Assembly (NCBI RefSeq): GCF_009296165.1
Contig: NZ_VUAZ01000105.1
Coordinates: forward strand, 26,365 to 90,364
DNA length: 64,000 bases
Reading direction: 5' to 3'
From: Pseudomonas kitaguniensis
GTDB taxonomy: Bacteria; Pseudomonadota; Gammaproteobacteria; Pseudomonadales; Pseudomonadaceae
The notes beneath the pieces were generated by a model. The model saw only the letters and a list, made by a program, of their open reading frames with translations, was not told where the DNA came from and made no database searches. Within the stretch, counting starts at the first letter, position 1. The number at the start of each line of letters is the position of its first letter. The translations under genes and the position numbers were made by a program. Of the stretch, positions 51,537 to 60,120 are shown one piece after another.

Positions 51537-52076
51537 ATGTCGCGCCCCAAGCCCGACCCGTTGTCGGCCGATGCCTTTCGCGGGTTTTATGCAGATATTC
51601 TGTATTTCCTGCGCAAGCGCACGGACAACGCCAGCGACGCGGCAGACATGACCCAGGATGTCTTTACCCAATGGCTGGACTACCGCGACCGGGGCAAGGT
51701 CGAGCAGCCTCGGGCGTTTCTGTTCCAGATGGCGCGCAACCTGCTGCGCGATCATTGGCGTAAACAGAAGGTACGGCAAACCGTCCATGCAGAGCAGGCC
51801 GACAGAGACGCCGAGCCTGCCACCGATGAGCAAAACGAGCCCATGGCCGCAGCGCTGCGCTTGCAACGGCTGGAACAGTTGAAAGAAGTCCTCGCCGAAC
51901 TCTCGCCCCGCAGGCGAGAAGCCCTTATGCTGCACCGCTTCGAAGGCTTGAACCAGGCACAGATCGCCGAGCGCATGGGCATTTCGACCAGCATGGTAGA
52001 AAAGCACATCGCGTTTGCCCTGCTGCATTGCAAGCGACGCCTTCAACACGACCGCGGCACGGAGCAGCCAGAATGA
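51537..52076 (+). CDS. ECF sigma factor (FecI/HxuI-like)
   Basis: 179 residues: region 2 'DILYFLRKRTDNASDAADMT' and 'DVFTQWLDYRDRGKVEQPRA', region 4 'LSPRRREALMLHRFEGLNQA' and 'QIAERMGISTSMVEKHIAFA'. It belongs to the iron-starvation sigma factors that transcribe a TonB-dependent receptor gene. Order sigma, FecR-like, receptor is that of cell-surface signalling; the receptor type suggests the heme (Hxu) system. The next gene starts within its stop codon (ATGA). Confidence 0.9.
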   Translation: MSRPKPDPLSADAFRGFYADILYFLRKRTDNASDAADMTQDVFTQWLDYRDRGKVEQPRAFLFQMARNLLRDHWRKQKVRQTVHAEQADRDAEPATDEQNEPMAAALRLQRLEQLKEVLAELSPRRREALMLHRFEGLNQAQIAERMGISTSMVEKHIAFALLHCKRRLQHDRGTEQPE

Positions 52077-53041
52077 ACCGCCTGAGCGACATTGACGCAC
52101 TGGACATCGAAGCGAGCGACTCCATCGATGCCCAAGCCGCCAGTTGGTTTGCCCGCAACCGCAATGACCCCGGGCGTGCCGACCGTAAAGCGTTTGCCGC
52201 CTGGCAGGCAACGCCAGCCCATGCGCGTGCCTACGCTGAATTCGAGCAACTGTGGGCCGACCTTGCCCAGTTGCAGCAACTGAACAAACCCGTGCCGCTG
52301 CCCACGCGTGCACCGTCGGTTTGGCGCCCTGCCCTTGGCGTGGCCGCCGCACTGGTCTGCGCGGTAATCGCCAGCCCACTCGGCGCGCCCCGCGAGCTCT
52401 ACCACAGCCACATTGCCGCGCACGCCAAAGGCATGCGCACGCTTGGTCTGCCCGACGGCAGCACGCTGTTCGTGAATGCCAATACGCGTCTGCGCGTGGA
52501 TTTCAGCGCCGAGCAACGCGTGGTGCATCTGGACAAGGGCCAACTGTACATTGAGGTGGCTGCCGACAAAGAGCGCCCGTTGTACGTGCAAGCCGGCGAG
52601 GCGAACGTGCGCGTGGTCGGCACCGGGTTCGATGTGCGGCGCAGCCAACAGCAATTGGTGGTCAGCGTGGCCCATGGCCAAGTGGCCTTTACGCCCGCGC
52701 CCAAAAGCCCGGTTGCCTTGCTCGGCGCCCGTCAACGCGCGGCCTACAGCTATGCCAAGGGCAGCGTGCAAGAGCAAACGCTCAGCGTTGACGAAGTGGC
52801 CGATTGGCGCAGCGGGCACTTGTCGTTTCGCAATCGCGAGTTGGCCAGCCTGATCGATGAGTTGAGCCTCTACCGTCCGCAAGCGCCGTTGCAGGTCAGC
52901 CATGCCGTCGCGCAACTGAAGGTCTCGGGCAACCTGGACGTGAATGACCCGGACGCCTTGCTCAACGCCCTGCCTGCCCTGCTACCGGTGAAAACCGTGA
53001 CGTCAGCCGATGGCATCGTGAGAATCGAGCCGGTCAAGTAA
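52073..53041 (+). CDS. FecR-family anti-sigma regulator
   Basis: 322 residues. The cytoplasmic N-terminus 'AASWFARNRNDPGRADRKAF' plus 'WQATPAHARAYAEFEQLWAD' (DUF4880) binds the sigma factor. One membrane helix lies near ~95-115 (LGVAAALVCAVIASPLGAP). The periplasmic FecR domain 'MRTLGLPDGSTLFVNANTRL' receives the signal from the receptor. It overlaps the sigma gene by 4 bp. Confidence 0.9.
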   Translation: MNRLSDIDALDIEASDSIDAQAASWFARNRNDPGRADRKAFAAWQATPAHARAYAEFEQLWADLAQLQQLNKPVPLPTRAPSVWRPALGVAAALVCAVIASPLGAPRELYHSHIAAHAKGMRTLGLPDGSTLFVNANTRLRVDFSAEQRVVHLDKGQLYIEVAADKERPLYVQAGEANVRVVGTGFDVRRSQQQLVVSVAHGQVAFTPAPKSPVALLGARQRAAYSYAKGSVQEQTLSVDEVADWRSGHLSFRNRELASLIDELSLYRPQAPLQVSHAVAQLKVSGNLDVNDPDALLNALPALLPVKTVTSADGIVRIEPVK

Positions 53042-53168
53042 GCTCAGGAAGCGCTCATTTGAGAATATTTTGCATTCGCATGTGTGGTTTTTTTCACCTG
53101 CCGCGTCTTCCTCCCGTCTGCGTTTGATACGCACACCTTTTGGCTAGTTAGCCACCCTGGGGGATTCC

Positions 53169-55725
53169 ATGTTTCGCGCGCCTTGCCACGCTTCGCAGCT
53201 GTTTCTTCGACCGACGCTTATCGCCACCTGCCTGGCGTTCAGCCTGAGTGCCGAGGCCGAGTCAGTTAAGCTGCAATTGCCCGCCCAGTCGCTGGCGACC
53301 TCGTTGAGCCAAGTGGCGCAGCAGGCGAAAATTCAACTGTTGTTCGATGAAACGCTGCTCAAGAACGTGCAGGCGCCGGCGCTCAACGGTGAGTTCAGCG
53401 CGGAAGCGGCGATTCGCAGCCTACTGAAAAACGGCGCGTTCACCTTGATCAAGGTCGGCACTACTTACGTGGTGCGCCCCGACCAGGGCAAGGCCACCCA
53501 AAGCGGCGCGATCCAACTGGACGCCCTCAGCGTGATCGGCACCGGCAACGACGTCGACTCCAACACCGTCAACCGCTCCACCCTGAGCCAGGCAGACATC
53601 GACCGCTACCAGGCCAATAACATTCCAAGCCTGTTGCAAACCCTGCCCGGCGTCAGCCAGGGCGGCTCGCTGAAACCGGGCGGCCAGACCATCAACATTC
53701 GTGGCTTTGGCGATGCCGAAGACGTGCCGCTGACCGTCGACGGCGCGACCAAAAGCGGCTTTGAGCGCTACCAGCAGGGCACGGTGTTTATCGAGCCCGA
53801 GCTGATCAAAAGCATTGAAGTCGAGAAAGGCCCCAACTCCCCGTTCACCGGCAACGGCGGTTTTGGCGGCACGGTCAACATGACCACCAAGGACGCCCCG
53901 GACCTGCTTCAAGACGGCCGCAACAGCGGCGCGATGCTCAAATACGGTTACTCCAGCAACGACCACGAACAGGTCTACAGCGGCGCCGTGTATGGCCGCA
54001 CCGACGACGGCCGTTTCGATGCCTTGGCGTACCTCACCCAACGCGACGCGCGACATGAAAGTCGCCGCCGAGCTGCCGAACGAGAACAACCAATACCCGA
54101 TCAACCCCAAACGCCTGCCGAATACCGCCCAGGATGTGGATGGCAAGCTGTTCAAGGTCAACGCACACCTCACCGATGAACACAGCGTTGGCGTGTCTTA
54201 CTCACGCTCCCAGAGCAATCGCTGGACACCGTTCTCGGCGGCCAGCTACCCGACGCCGCCGACCCAGGCCAACATCGACCGCTACGGCTACGAAGGTGCG
54301 TTGAAGCGTTTTTTAGCGCAGCGCGACACCACCGACACCACCTGGTCCGGCAAGTATGAATACACGCCGCTGAACAACCCGCTGGTGGACCTGAGCGTCA
54401 AATACTCGCAGTCCAACACCGACCAGACCGACGAGCGCGACGCCACCGCCTTTTACCAACTGGCCAGCGGCGGGCGCAAGATGGATACGGCCTACACCGA
54501 TAAGCACCTCGACATCCGCAACGTCAGCCTGTTTGACACCGGCCCCTTGCAACATGCGCTGACCACCGGGGTGCAGGTCCGCAAGCACATCCGCGAAACC
54601 GAGATGTGGATGCCCGGCGCCACTTACGACACCGCGCGCTACAACTATGGGCATTTCCAGCCGGGCTTTATGCCGCACGGCAAGGTCGACACCAACAGCT
54701 TCTTCATTCAGGACGCGCTGACCGTGGGCGACGTGACGATCACTCCGTCCCTGCGCTACGACCATGTGCGCAACCGCGGCGAAGGCAACGATGCGCCGTA
54801 CTACAACAACCCGGACCCGGCCATCGGCCACGATTACAGCGACCGCACCTACACCGGTTGGTCGCCGCGCCTGGCGCTGTTCTGGAACGTTACCCCGCAC
54901 TTGGGGCTGTTCGCCAACTGGAGCAAAACCTGGCGTGCGCCGGTGATCGACGAGCAGTATGAAGTACAAGGCCTGGGCAACCGCACCGCCACCAGCGTTG
55001 ACCTCGACCCGGAACGCATCACCTCAATCACCGCGGGCAGCGTTTTAAGCTTCGACAACCTGATTGCCCAGAGCGATAACCTGCAAGTGCGCACCACCCT
55101 CTTCCACAACAAAGTCGACGATGAAATCTTCAAGGCTACCGGCGTCGGCTGCCAGAATCAGGCGATTAATGGCGGCACGATTTCCACGGCTTGCCCAGCG
55201 GGGGCGATGCCCAATTACCGCAACATCGGCGGCCTGACGATCAAGGGTTTTGAGCTGGAATCGTTTTACAACTCCACCTACCTGTTCGGCTCGGTGTCGT
55301 TCGCCTATGCCAAAGGTCAACACGAAGGCGCCTACACCAACCCATGGGGCCCGGATGTGTCGGCACGCGATATACCGCCGACCAAATGGGTGGTGGTACT
55401 CGGCACCCACCTGCCGGCGTGGGACGCGCAAGTCGGCTGGATGGGCCAGTTCATCGGCGCCACCGACCGCCTGCCCAGCGACAAATATTCCAGCGGCCCG
55501 GGCAGCAGCGTGGGCGACCTGTTCTACGACCAATACGCCAACAAGGCTTACAACACTCAAGGCCTGTTCGCCAAATGGAAACCGCAACAGGCTTACCTCA
55601 AAGGCACCGAGGTAAACCTCACCGTGGACAACCTGTTCAATAACAACTTCCGCCCGGCCTTGAGCGGCGACCGCGCCTACACCAAAGGCCGTGATGCAAA
55701 GATCAGCGTCACGCGGTTCTTCTAA
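53169..55725 (+). pseudogene. TonB-dependent heme-type receptor with STN signalling domain, frameshifted
   Basis: About 852 residues when repaired. A signal peptide is followed by the STN domain ('VKLQLPAQSLATSLSQVAQQ', 'GEFSAEAAIRSLLKNGAFTL'), a plug ('IPSLLQTLPGVSQGGSLKPG', 'INIRGFGDAEDVPLTVDGA') and a 22-strand barrel ending ...ISVTRFF. 'GTVFIEPELIKSIEVEKGPN' and 'GNGGFGGTVNMTTKDA' put it with HasR/HxuA heme receptors. The frame breaks at ~54050 between 'YLTQRD' and 'RDMKVAAELPNENN'; GACGCGCGAC would be repaired by GACGGCCGCGAC (two bases). No hasA hemophore gene follows. Confidence 0.85.
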
Positions 55726-55741
55726 AGGCTGACACGGTTAA

Positions 55742-55830
55742 TGTGTGTGCGGCTTGCTCCGATGGCGGTGTGCCAGATAACTATTTTTCAACTGACACAC
55801 CGCAATCGCGAGCAAGCCCGCTCCCACAGA
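55742..55830. repeat. REPIN-like inverted repeat pair
   Basis: Two imperfect inverted copies of GTGGGAGCGGGCTTGCTCG plus a shared inner part (GCGGTGTGCCAG / CTGACACACCGC) around a short A+T loop. This is the form of REP doublets (REPINs) of fluorescent pseudomonads. A further half copy (ATGTGGGAGCAGGTG) lies at 55937. Confidence 0.65.
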
Positions 55831-55951
55831 AAGCAAAAAAAAGCAGATCTGCTGTGTATGCAAAAGCCGCCTTTGATCTGCTTAAACCACTCACTGTTAA
55901 ACCACGATGGCCGCCCACGGATTCAAGCCTGCCTGATGTGGGAGCAGGTGT

Positions 55952-57169
55952 TCAGTTCAGGTAGCCATCCACACGCAGCAAGGTTTCCAGGCAGTGCTCG
56001 GTGATGTGGTAGAACGCCTTCAGCGCCTGGATTTTCTCCAGTAACTGCGCGTTGTCCAGCGGCTGGTTGCGCTTGACCGCCAGGATCATCTTGTTCTTGT
56101 TGGTGTGTTCCAGCGAGATGAACTCGAACACCTTGGTCTCGTAGCCGCAGGCTTCAAGGTATAACGCGCGCAAGCTGTCGGTGACCATCTCTGCCTGCTG
56201 CCCCAAATGCAGGCCGTATTGCAGCATCGGCTTGAGCAACACCGGGCTTTGGATCTGCAGGCGAATCTGCTTGTGGCAGCATGGCGAGCACATGATGATC
56301 GACGCACCCGAGCGGATGCCGGTATGAATCGCGTAGTCGGTGGCAATGTCACAGGCGTGCAGCGCAATCATCACGTCCAACTCGCTGGGCGCCACGCTGC
56401 GCACGTCACCGCATTTGAAAACCAAACCGGGATGCTCCAGGCGCGCGGCAGCGGCGTTGCACAAGCTGACCATGTCTTCGCGCAGCTCCACGCCCGTCAC
56501 TTCACCCTCGGCCTTGAGCGTGTTGCGCAGGTAATCGTGAATCGCGAAGGTCAGGTAACCCTTGCCCGAGCCGAAATCGGCCACGCGCACCGGCTGGTCC
56601 AGCTTCAACGGTGAGGTGGTCAGCGCATGGCTGAACACTTCGATGAACTTGTTGATCTGCTTCCACTTGCGCGACATCGACGGGATCAGCGCCTGCTTGG
56701 CGTCGGTCACGCCGAGGTCGGCGAGGAACGGCCGGCTGAGGTCAAGGAAGCGATTTTTCTCGCGGTTGTGCTCAGCCGTAGGCGCCTCGCGCAATTGCTG
56801 CGGCTTGCTTTTGAACAGCGAGCTTTTGTTCTTCTTGCTGTATTCCAACTGAGCTTCGTCGGTCAGCGACAGCAAGTGCGCGTTCTTGAACGACGCCGGC
56901 AACAGCTCGGCAATCGCCGCCACAGCGTCGGCCAGCGCGAAGTTCTTGGTGATGTCACGGGTCTTGTAGCGGTAGACGAAGGACAGGCACGGCTGCTCCT
57001 TTACCGTCACCGGCTTGATAATCAGCCGCTGCAACTCGGCTTCCTCGCCTGCGTACTTGGCCAGCACCAGCTTGATAAACGCATGCTGCGCGAGGCTTGC
57101 GCTGAGCAGTTCGATGAACTGGGCGTGATGATCCGGCGCAGGGCGGGCAGGTTGAGCGGTGGCAGACAT
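55952..57169 (-). CDS. Class I SAM-dependent methyltransferase
   Basis: 405 residues from ATG 57169 (MSATAQPARPAPDHHAQFIE). The N-terminal ~150 residues are of unassigned fold. The C-terminal part is a Rossmann methyltransferase: motif I 'VRVADFGSGKGYLTFAIHDY', motif II 'EVTGVELREDMVSLC', then 'VMIALHACDIATDYAIHTGI' and 'IIMCSPCCHKQIRLQIQSPV' with a CC-H pattern. This build (Methyltransf_32-like) is found in proteins of unknown substrate, possibly RNA. Confidence 0.82.
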   Translation of the reverse strand: MSATAQPARPAPDHHAQFIELLSASLAQHAFIKLVLAKYAGEEAELQRLIIKPVTVKEQPCLSFVYRYKTRDITKNFALADAVAAIAELLPASFKNAHLLSLTDEAQLEYSKKNKSSLFKSKPQQLREAPTAEHNREKNRFLDLSRPFLADLGVTDAKQALIPSMSRKWKQINKFIEVFSHALTTSPLKLDQPVRVADFGSGKGYLTFAIHDYLRNTLKAEGEVTGVELREDMVSLCNAAAARLEHPGLVFKCGDVRSVAPSELDVMIALHACDIATDYAIHTGIRSGASIIMCSPCCHKQIRLQIQSPVLLKPMLQYGLHLGQQAEMVTDSLRALYLEACGYETKVFEFISLEHTNKNKMILAVKRNQPLDNAQLLEKIQALKAFYHITEHCLETLLRVDGYLN

Positions 57170-57343
57170 GAACAAAAACGCCTCGGGCTGAGAATGCCGG
57201 GCATTTTAGGGTGGATAAGCAGTGAGGGCACGGAGAATTTAGCAAATATCACCAACGGTCAATGCACACCCGGCCATTAACTGAAATATTACGCCGCCTC
57301 TTAATGCCCATTAAGAGGCAGCACTTACCGCACGTTAAGCAGT

Positions 57344-57742
57344 TCAATTAACAAAATGGTAGGGGCCAGAGCGATACCAATAAGACCATTTACCATTGCT
57401 TAACTTATAGCAATAACAGAGATTATAAGTCCCTGGCGGAGTGTTAAACGTTACCGAAAAGCCAAAAGGATTGGTATTGATTGGAACATCGATCCACTGA
57501 TAGTTCCCCCCCCAGGCAGGGTCCTTTCCATTAGGGTACAGCCGCAGCGACACCTCCACATCACTTGAACTTTGACCTGTGGGTCCCAGCACCTTGAAGT
57601 AGGTTCCCAGCTTTATGGTCGTTCCTTGAACCGGCTGCTGCAAAGCACGCGCCTGAACGACAGGATTTTTTCCAGGGGACGGACCCTCTGAAGCACGCGA
57701 GCCGACATATTCATGTGCGATAGAACCTTGATCTTCGGGCAT
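57344..57742 (-). CDS. Orphan A+T-rich gene, predicted beta-rich protein of unknown function
   Basis: 132 residues from ATG 57742 (MPEDQGSIAHEYVGSRASEG), chosen because GGAGA stands 9 bases upstream. The first ~40 residues are polar; the rest reads as alternating strands: 'TIKLGTYFKVLGPTGQSSSD', 'VEVSLRLYPNGKDPAWGGNY', 'FGFSVTFNTPPGTYNLCYCY', 'KWSYWYRSGPYHFVN', suggesting a small immunoglobulin-like sandwich. No signal peptide. Base composition is well below its neighbours, a sign of recent arrival. I do not recognise the family. Confidence 0.6.
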   Translation of the reverse strand: MPEDQGSIAHEYVGSRASEGPSPGKNPVVQARALQQPVQGTTIKLGTYFKVLGPTGQSSSDVEVSLRLYPNGKDPAWGGNYQWIDVPINTNPFGFSVTFNTPPGTYNLCYCYKLSNGKWSYWYRSGPYHFVN

Positions 57743-57858
57743 GACAATAATCTCCAGTTTCAACTATTGACTCATTATTTGGAGATGTTATTGGGCGCCC
57801 TAAAATCAAGAAGCCATACCTGTGAATACTACCAGTTCCGACCAAAGGCAACTAAGGC

Positions 57859-58476
57859 CTACTCCAGGACGATCAGGCGATTCGGCAACTCATTACGCGC
57901 CTGCGTCACCGGCACATGCACCTTGAGCAACTCGCCACAGGCCTCGATGCACGCAATAAACCCCGCCAACGTCTGCCCCTGTTTCACCTGCTGGGTGAAC
58001 GTCTTGACGATGCCATCCCAACTGTCGTCATGCATGCGTTTGGAAATACCTTCGTCCACCAGGATCTCCACATAGCGCTCCGCCTCGCTGACAAAAATCA
58101 GCACGCCGGTGCCGCCTACCGTGTGGTGCAGGTTCTGCTCCAGAAACTGCCGCCGCGCCAGGTTCGAGGCGCGCCAGTGGCGCACGGATCGCGGGATCAA
58201 CCGCGTGGTGATTTTGGGCAAACGAAACACCAGGCACAGCACGATAAACGTCGCCCATTGCGCCAACAGCAAGGTGTACATGGTCAGGAAGCCCGACAAA
58301 TAATGCACCACACCGGGCACCACCAGGGCGATCAGGCTGGCCCACAGCAACGGGATGTAGGCGTAATCGTCGGCACGCGCGGCCAGCACGGTGACCAGTT
58401 CCGCGTCGGTATTTTTTTCGACGCGGGCGATTGCCTCGGCGACCTGGCGTTGTTCGTGTTCACTCAGTAATGCCAT
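57859..58476 (-). CDS. TPM-domain membrane protein
   Basis: 205 residues from ATG 58476. 'LLSEHEQRQVAEAIARVEKN' and 'TDAELVTVLAARADDYAYIP' begin the TPM fold; two hydrophobic segments follow (LLWASLIALVVPGVVHYLSG; LLLAQWATFIVLCLVFRLP), then 'GVLIFVSEAERYVEILVDEG'. The second half of the TPM domain continues after the membrane part. Third gene of lemA-YgcG-like-TPM. The function is unknown. Confidence 0.85.
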   Translation of the reverse strand: MALLSEHEQRQVAEAIARVEKNTDAELVTVLAARADDYAYIPLLWASLIALVVPGVVHYLSGFLTMYTLLLAQWATFIVLCLVFRLPKITTRLIPRSVRHWRASNLARRQFLEQNLHHTVGGTGVLIFVSEAERYVEILVDEGISKRMHDDSWDGIVKTFTQQVKQGQTLAGFIACIEACGELLKVHVPVTQARNELPNRLIVLE

Positions 58477-58504
58477 GGTTGATGCTCTGTTCCAGTTATT
58501 GTCA

Positions 58505-59242
58505 TTACCAGCCGCCCGAGGCACCGCCACCGCCAAAACCACCGCCGCCGCCTCTGAAGCCACCCCCACCGCCGCTGCCACCGCCACCGCCGCGCCCACT
58601 GCTGCTGAGGATAGCCAACAGGATCGCGCCCACTGGCAGGCCCATGCGATTGCACAGCCACAACACGCCGATCAGCAAAACAAACAAGCCGATGGAAAAC
58701 CCTGGGTTATCCTTGGCGAAATTTGCGTCCGCCACATGCGCCGGCACTGCCAACGGCTCACCGCCGACCACCTGCACCATCGCCGCAACGCCGTCGCTGA
58801 TGCCCTGGCTGAAATTGCCGGCCTTGAACTTGGGCGCGATCACCTGGTTGATGATCACCCACGACTGCGCATCCGTCAGCACACCTTCAAGGCCGTAGCC
58901 GACTTCGATGCGCAGCTTATGCTCATCGCGGGCGACAATCAGCAGCGCGCCGTTGTCCTTGCCCTTTTGGCCGATGCCCCACTGGCGGCCCAATTGGTAA
59001 CCGTAGTCTTCAATCGGCACGCCCTGCAGGTCGGGCACCGTGACCACCACAACCTGGGCGCCACGGCTTTGCTCCAACGCCTGCAATTGCTGGGTGATTT
59101 GCTCGCGCGTTGCCGGGTCGATCATTTGGGCGCTGTCTACCACCCGCCCGGTCAACGCCGGGAAGGTCAGCGCCGCCTGAGCAGCGCCCACGCAGGCCAA
59201 CAACCACAGCGCCAGGCCTATCCGTAATAAACGCATCGACAC
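58505..59242 (-). CDS. TPM-domain (YgcG-like) protein with Gly-rich tail
   Basis: 245 residues: signal peptide (LRIGLALWLLACVGAAQA), a TPM domain ('LTGRVVDSAQMIDPATREQI', 'GAQVVVVTVPDLQGVPIEDY', 'NGALLIVARDEHKLRIEVGY'), a membrane helix (FSIGLFVLLIGVLWLCNRMG) and a Gly/Ser-rich C-terminal tail. TPM proteins occur with LemA in membrane stress operons, as here (12-bp gap to lemA). Confidence 0.88.
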   Translation of the reverse strand: MSMRLLRIGLALWLLACVGAAQAALTFPALTGRVVDSAQMIDPATREQITQQLQALEQSRGAQVVVVTVPDLQGVPIEDYGYQLGRQWGIGQKGKDNGALLIVARDEHKLRIEVGYGLEGVLTDAQSWVIINQVIAPKFKAGNFSQGISDGVAAMVQVVGGEPLAVPAHVADANFAKDNPGFSIGLFVLLIGVLWLCNRMGLPVGAILLAILSSSGRGGGGGSGGGGGFRGGGGGFGGGGASGGW

Positions 59243-59254
59243 CTCGCAACAGCC

Positions 59255-59866
59255 TTATTTGAACTTCACTTGCGGCGCTTTATCAGCGTCGGCACTGGTG
59301 GCTTCAAACGTGGCACGAATCGGCAAGTCGCTGTACATCACGCTGTGCCACAGGCGACCAGGGAAGGTGCGAATCTCGGTGTTGTACGCTTGCACCGCTT
59401 GGATAAAGTCGCGACGAGCGACGGCAATCCGGTTTTCGGTGCCTTCAAGTTGCGATTGCAGGGCCAGGAAGTTCTGGTTGGCCTTGAGGTCCGGGTAACG
59501 CTCGGACACCACCATCAAGCGGCTGAGTGCGCCGCTGAGGCCGTCCTGGGCTTGCTGGAACTGCTTGAGTTTTTCCGGGTTGTCGAGCGTGCTGGCGTCC
59601 ACTTGAATCGAAGTGGCCTTGGCCCGCGCTTCAATCACCGCGGTGAGCGTGTCTTGCTCATGCGCCGCGTAGCCCTTGACCACTTCCACCAGGTTGGGGA
59701 TCAGGTCGGCGCGCCGTTGGTACTGGTTCTGCACCTGGCCCCAGGCGGCCTTGGCCTGTTCGTCCAGGGTGGGAATGGTGTTGATGCCGCAACCGCTGAG
59801 CACGCTGCTGATCAGAAGCAAAGCTGCGGCCTTCAGGCCCCAGCGCGAATAGTGTGCTGCTTGCAT
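59255..59866 (-). CDS. lemA: LemA family lipoprotein
   Basis: 203 residues from ATG 59866 (MQAAHYSRWGLKAAALLLIS). The lipobox LSGC gives a lipidated Cys near 25. 'QYQRRADLIPNLVEVVKGYA' and 'QNFLALQSQLEGTENRIAVA' with 'YNTEIRTFPGRLW' are the LemA core, an antiparallel helical bundle. It is first in the three-gene operon with the TPM proteins. The exact function is unsettled. Confidence 0.92.
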   Translation of the reverse strand: MQAAHYSRWGLKAAALLLISSVLSGCGINTIPTLDEQAKAAWGQVQNQYQRRADLIPNLVEVVKGYAAHEQDTLTAVIEARAKATSIQVDASTLDNPEKLKQFQQAQDGLSGALSRLMVVSERYPDLKANQNFLALQSQLEGTENRIAVARRDFIQAVQAYNTEIRTFPGRLWHSVMYSDLPIRATFEATSADADKAPQVKFK

Positions 59867-60120
59867 GGTGGTTCTCCTGGCGTAACTTGATGGTATTTGA
59901 TCGCTGACCCTATCGATCACGCGCTTGAGGCATAATCGGCTACCGCTACTGGATTGCATCGAATCAATCAGCTAAAAGATGCGCTGGGTGACTGATAGTT
60001 CATAAAGAGCGCCGACGTGTGGCGTTTTTACTGCCGTAACACTCAAACAACAACATATGTTCCCCACATTTTGGCAGAACAGCGCATTTTTGCTGTGCCG
60101 TGAGCCGAAAAAGGATATTC

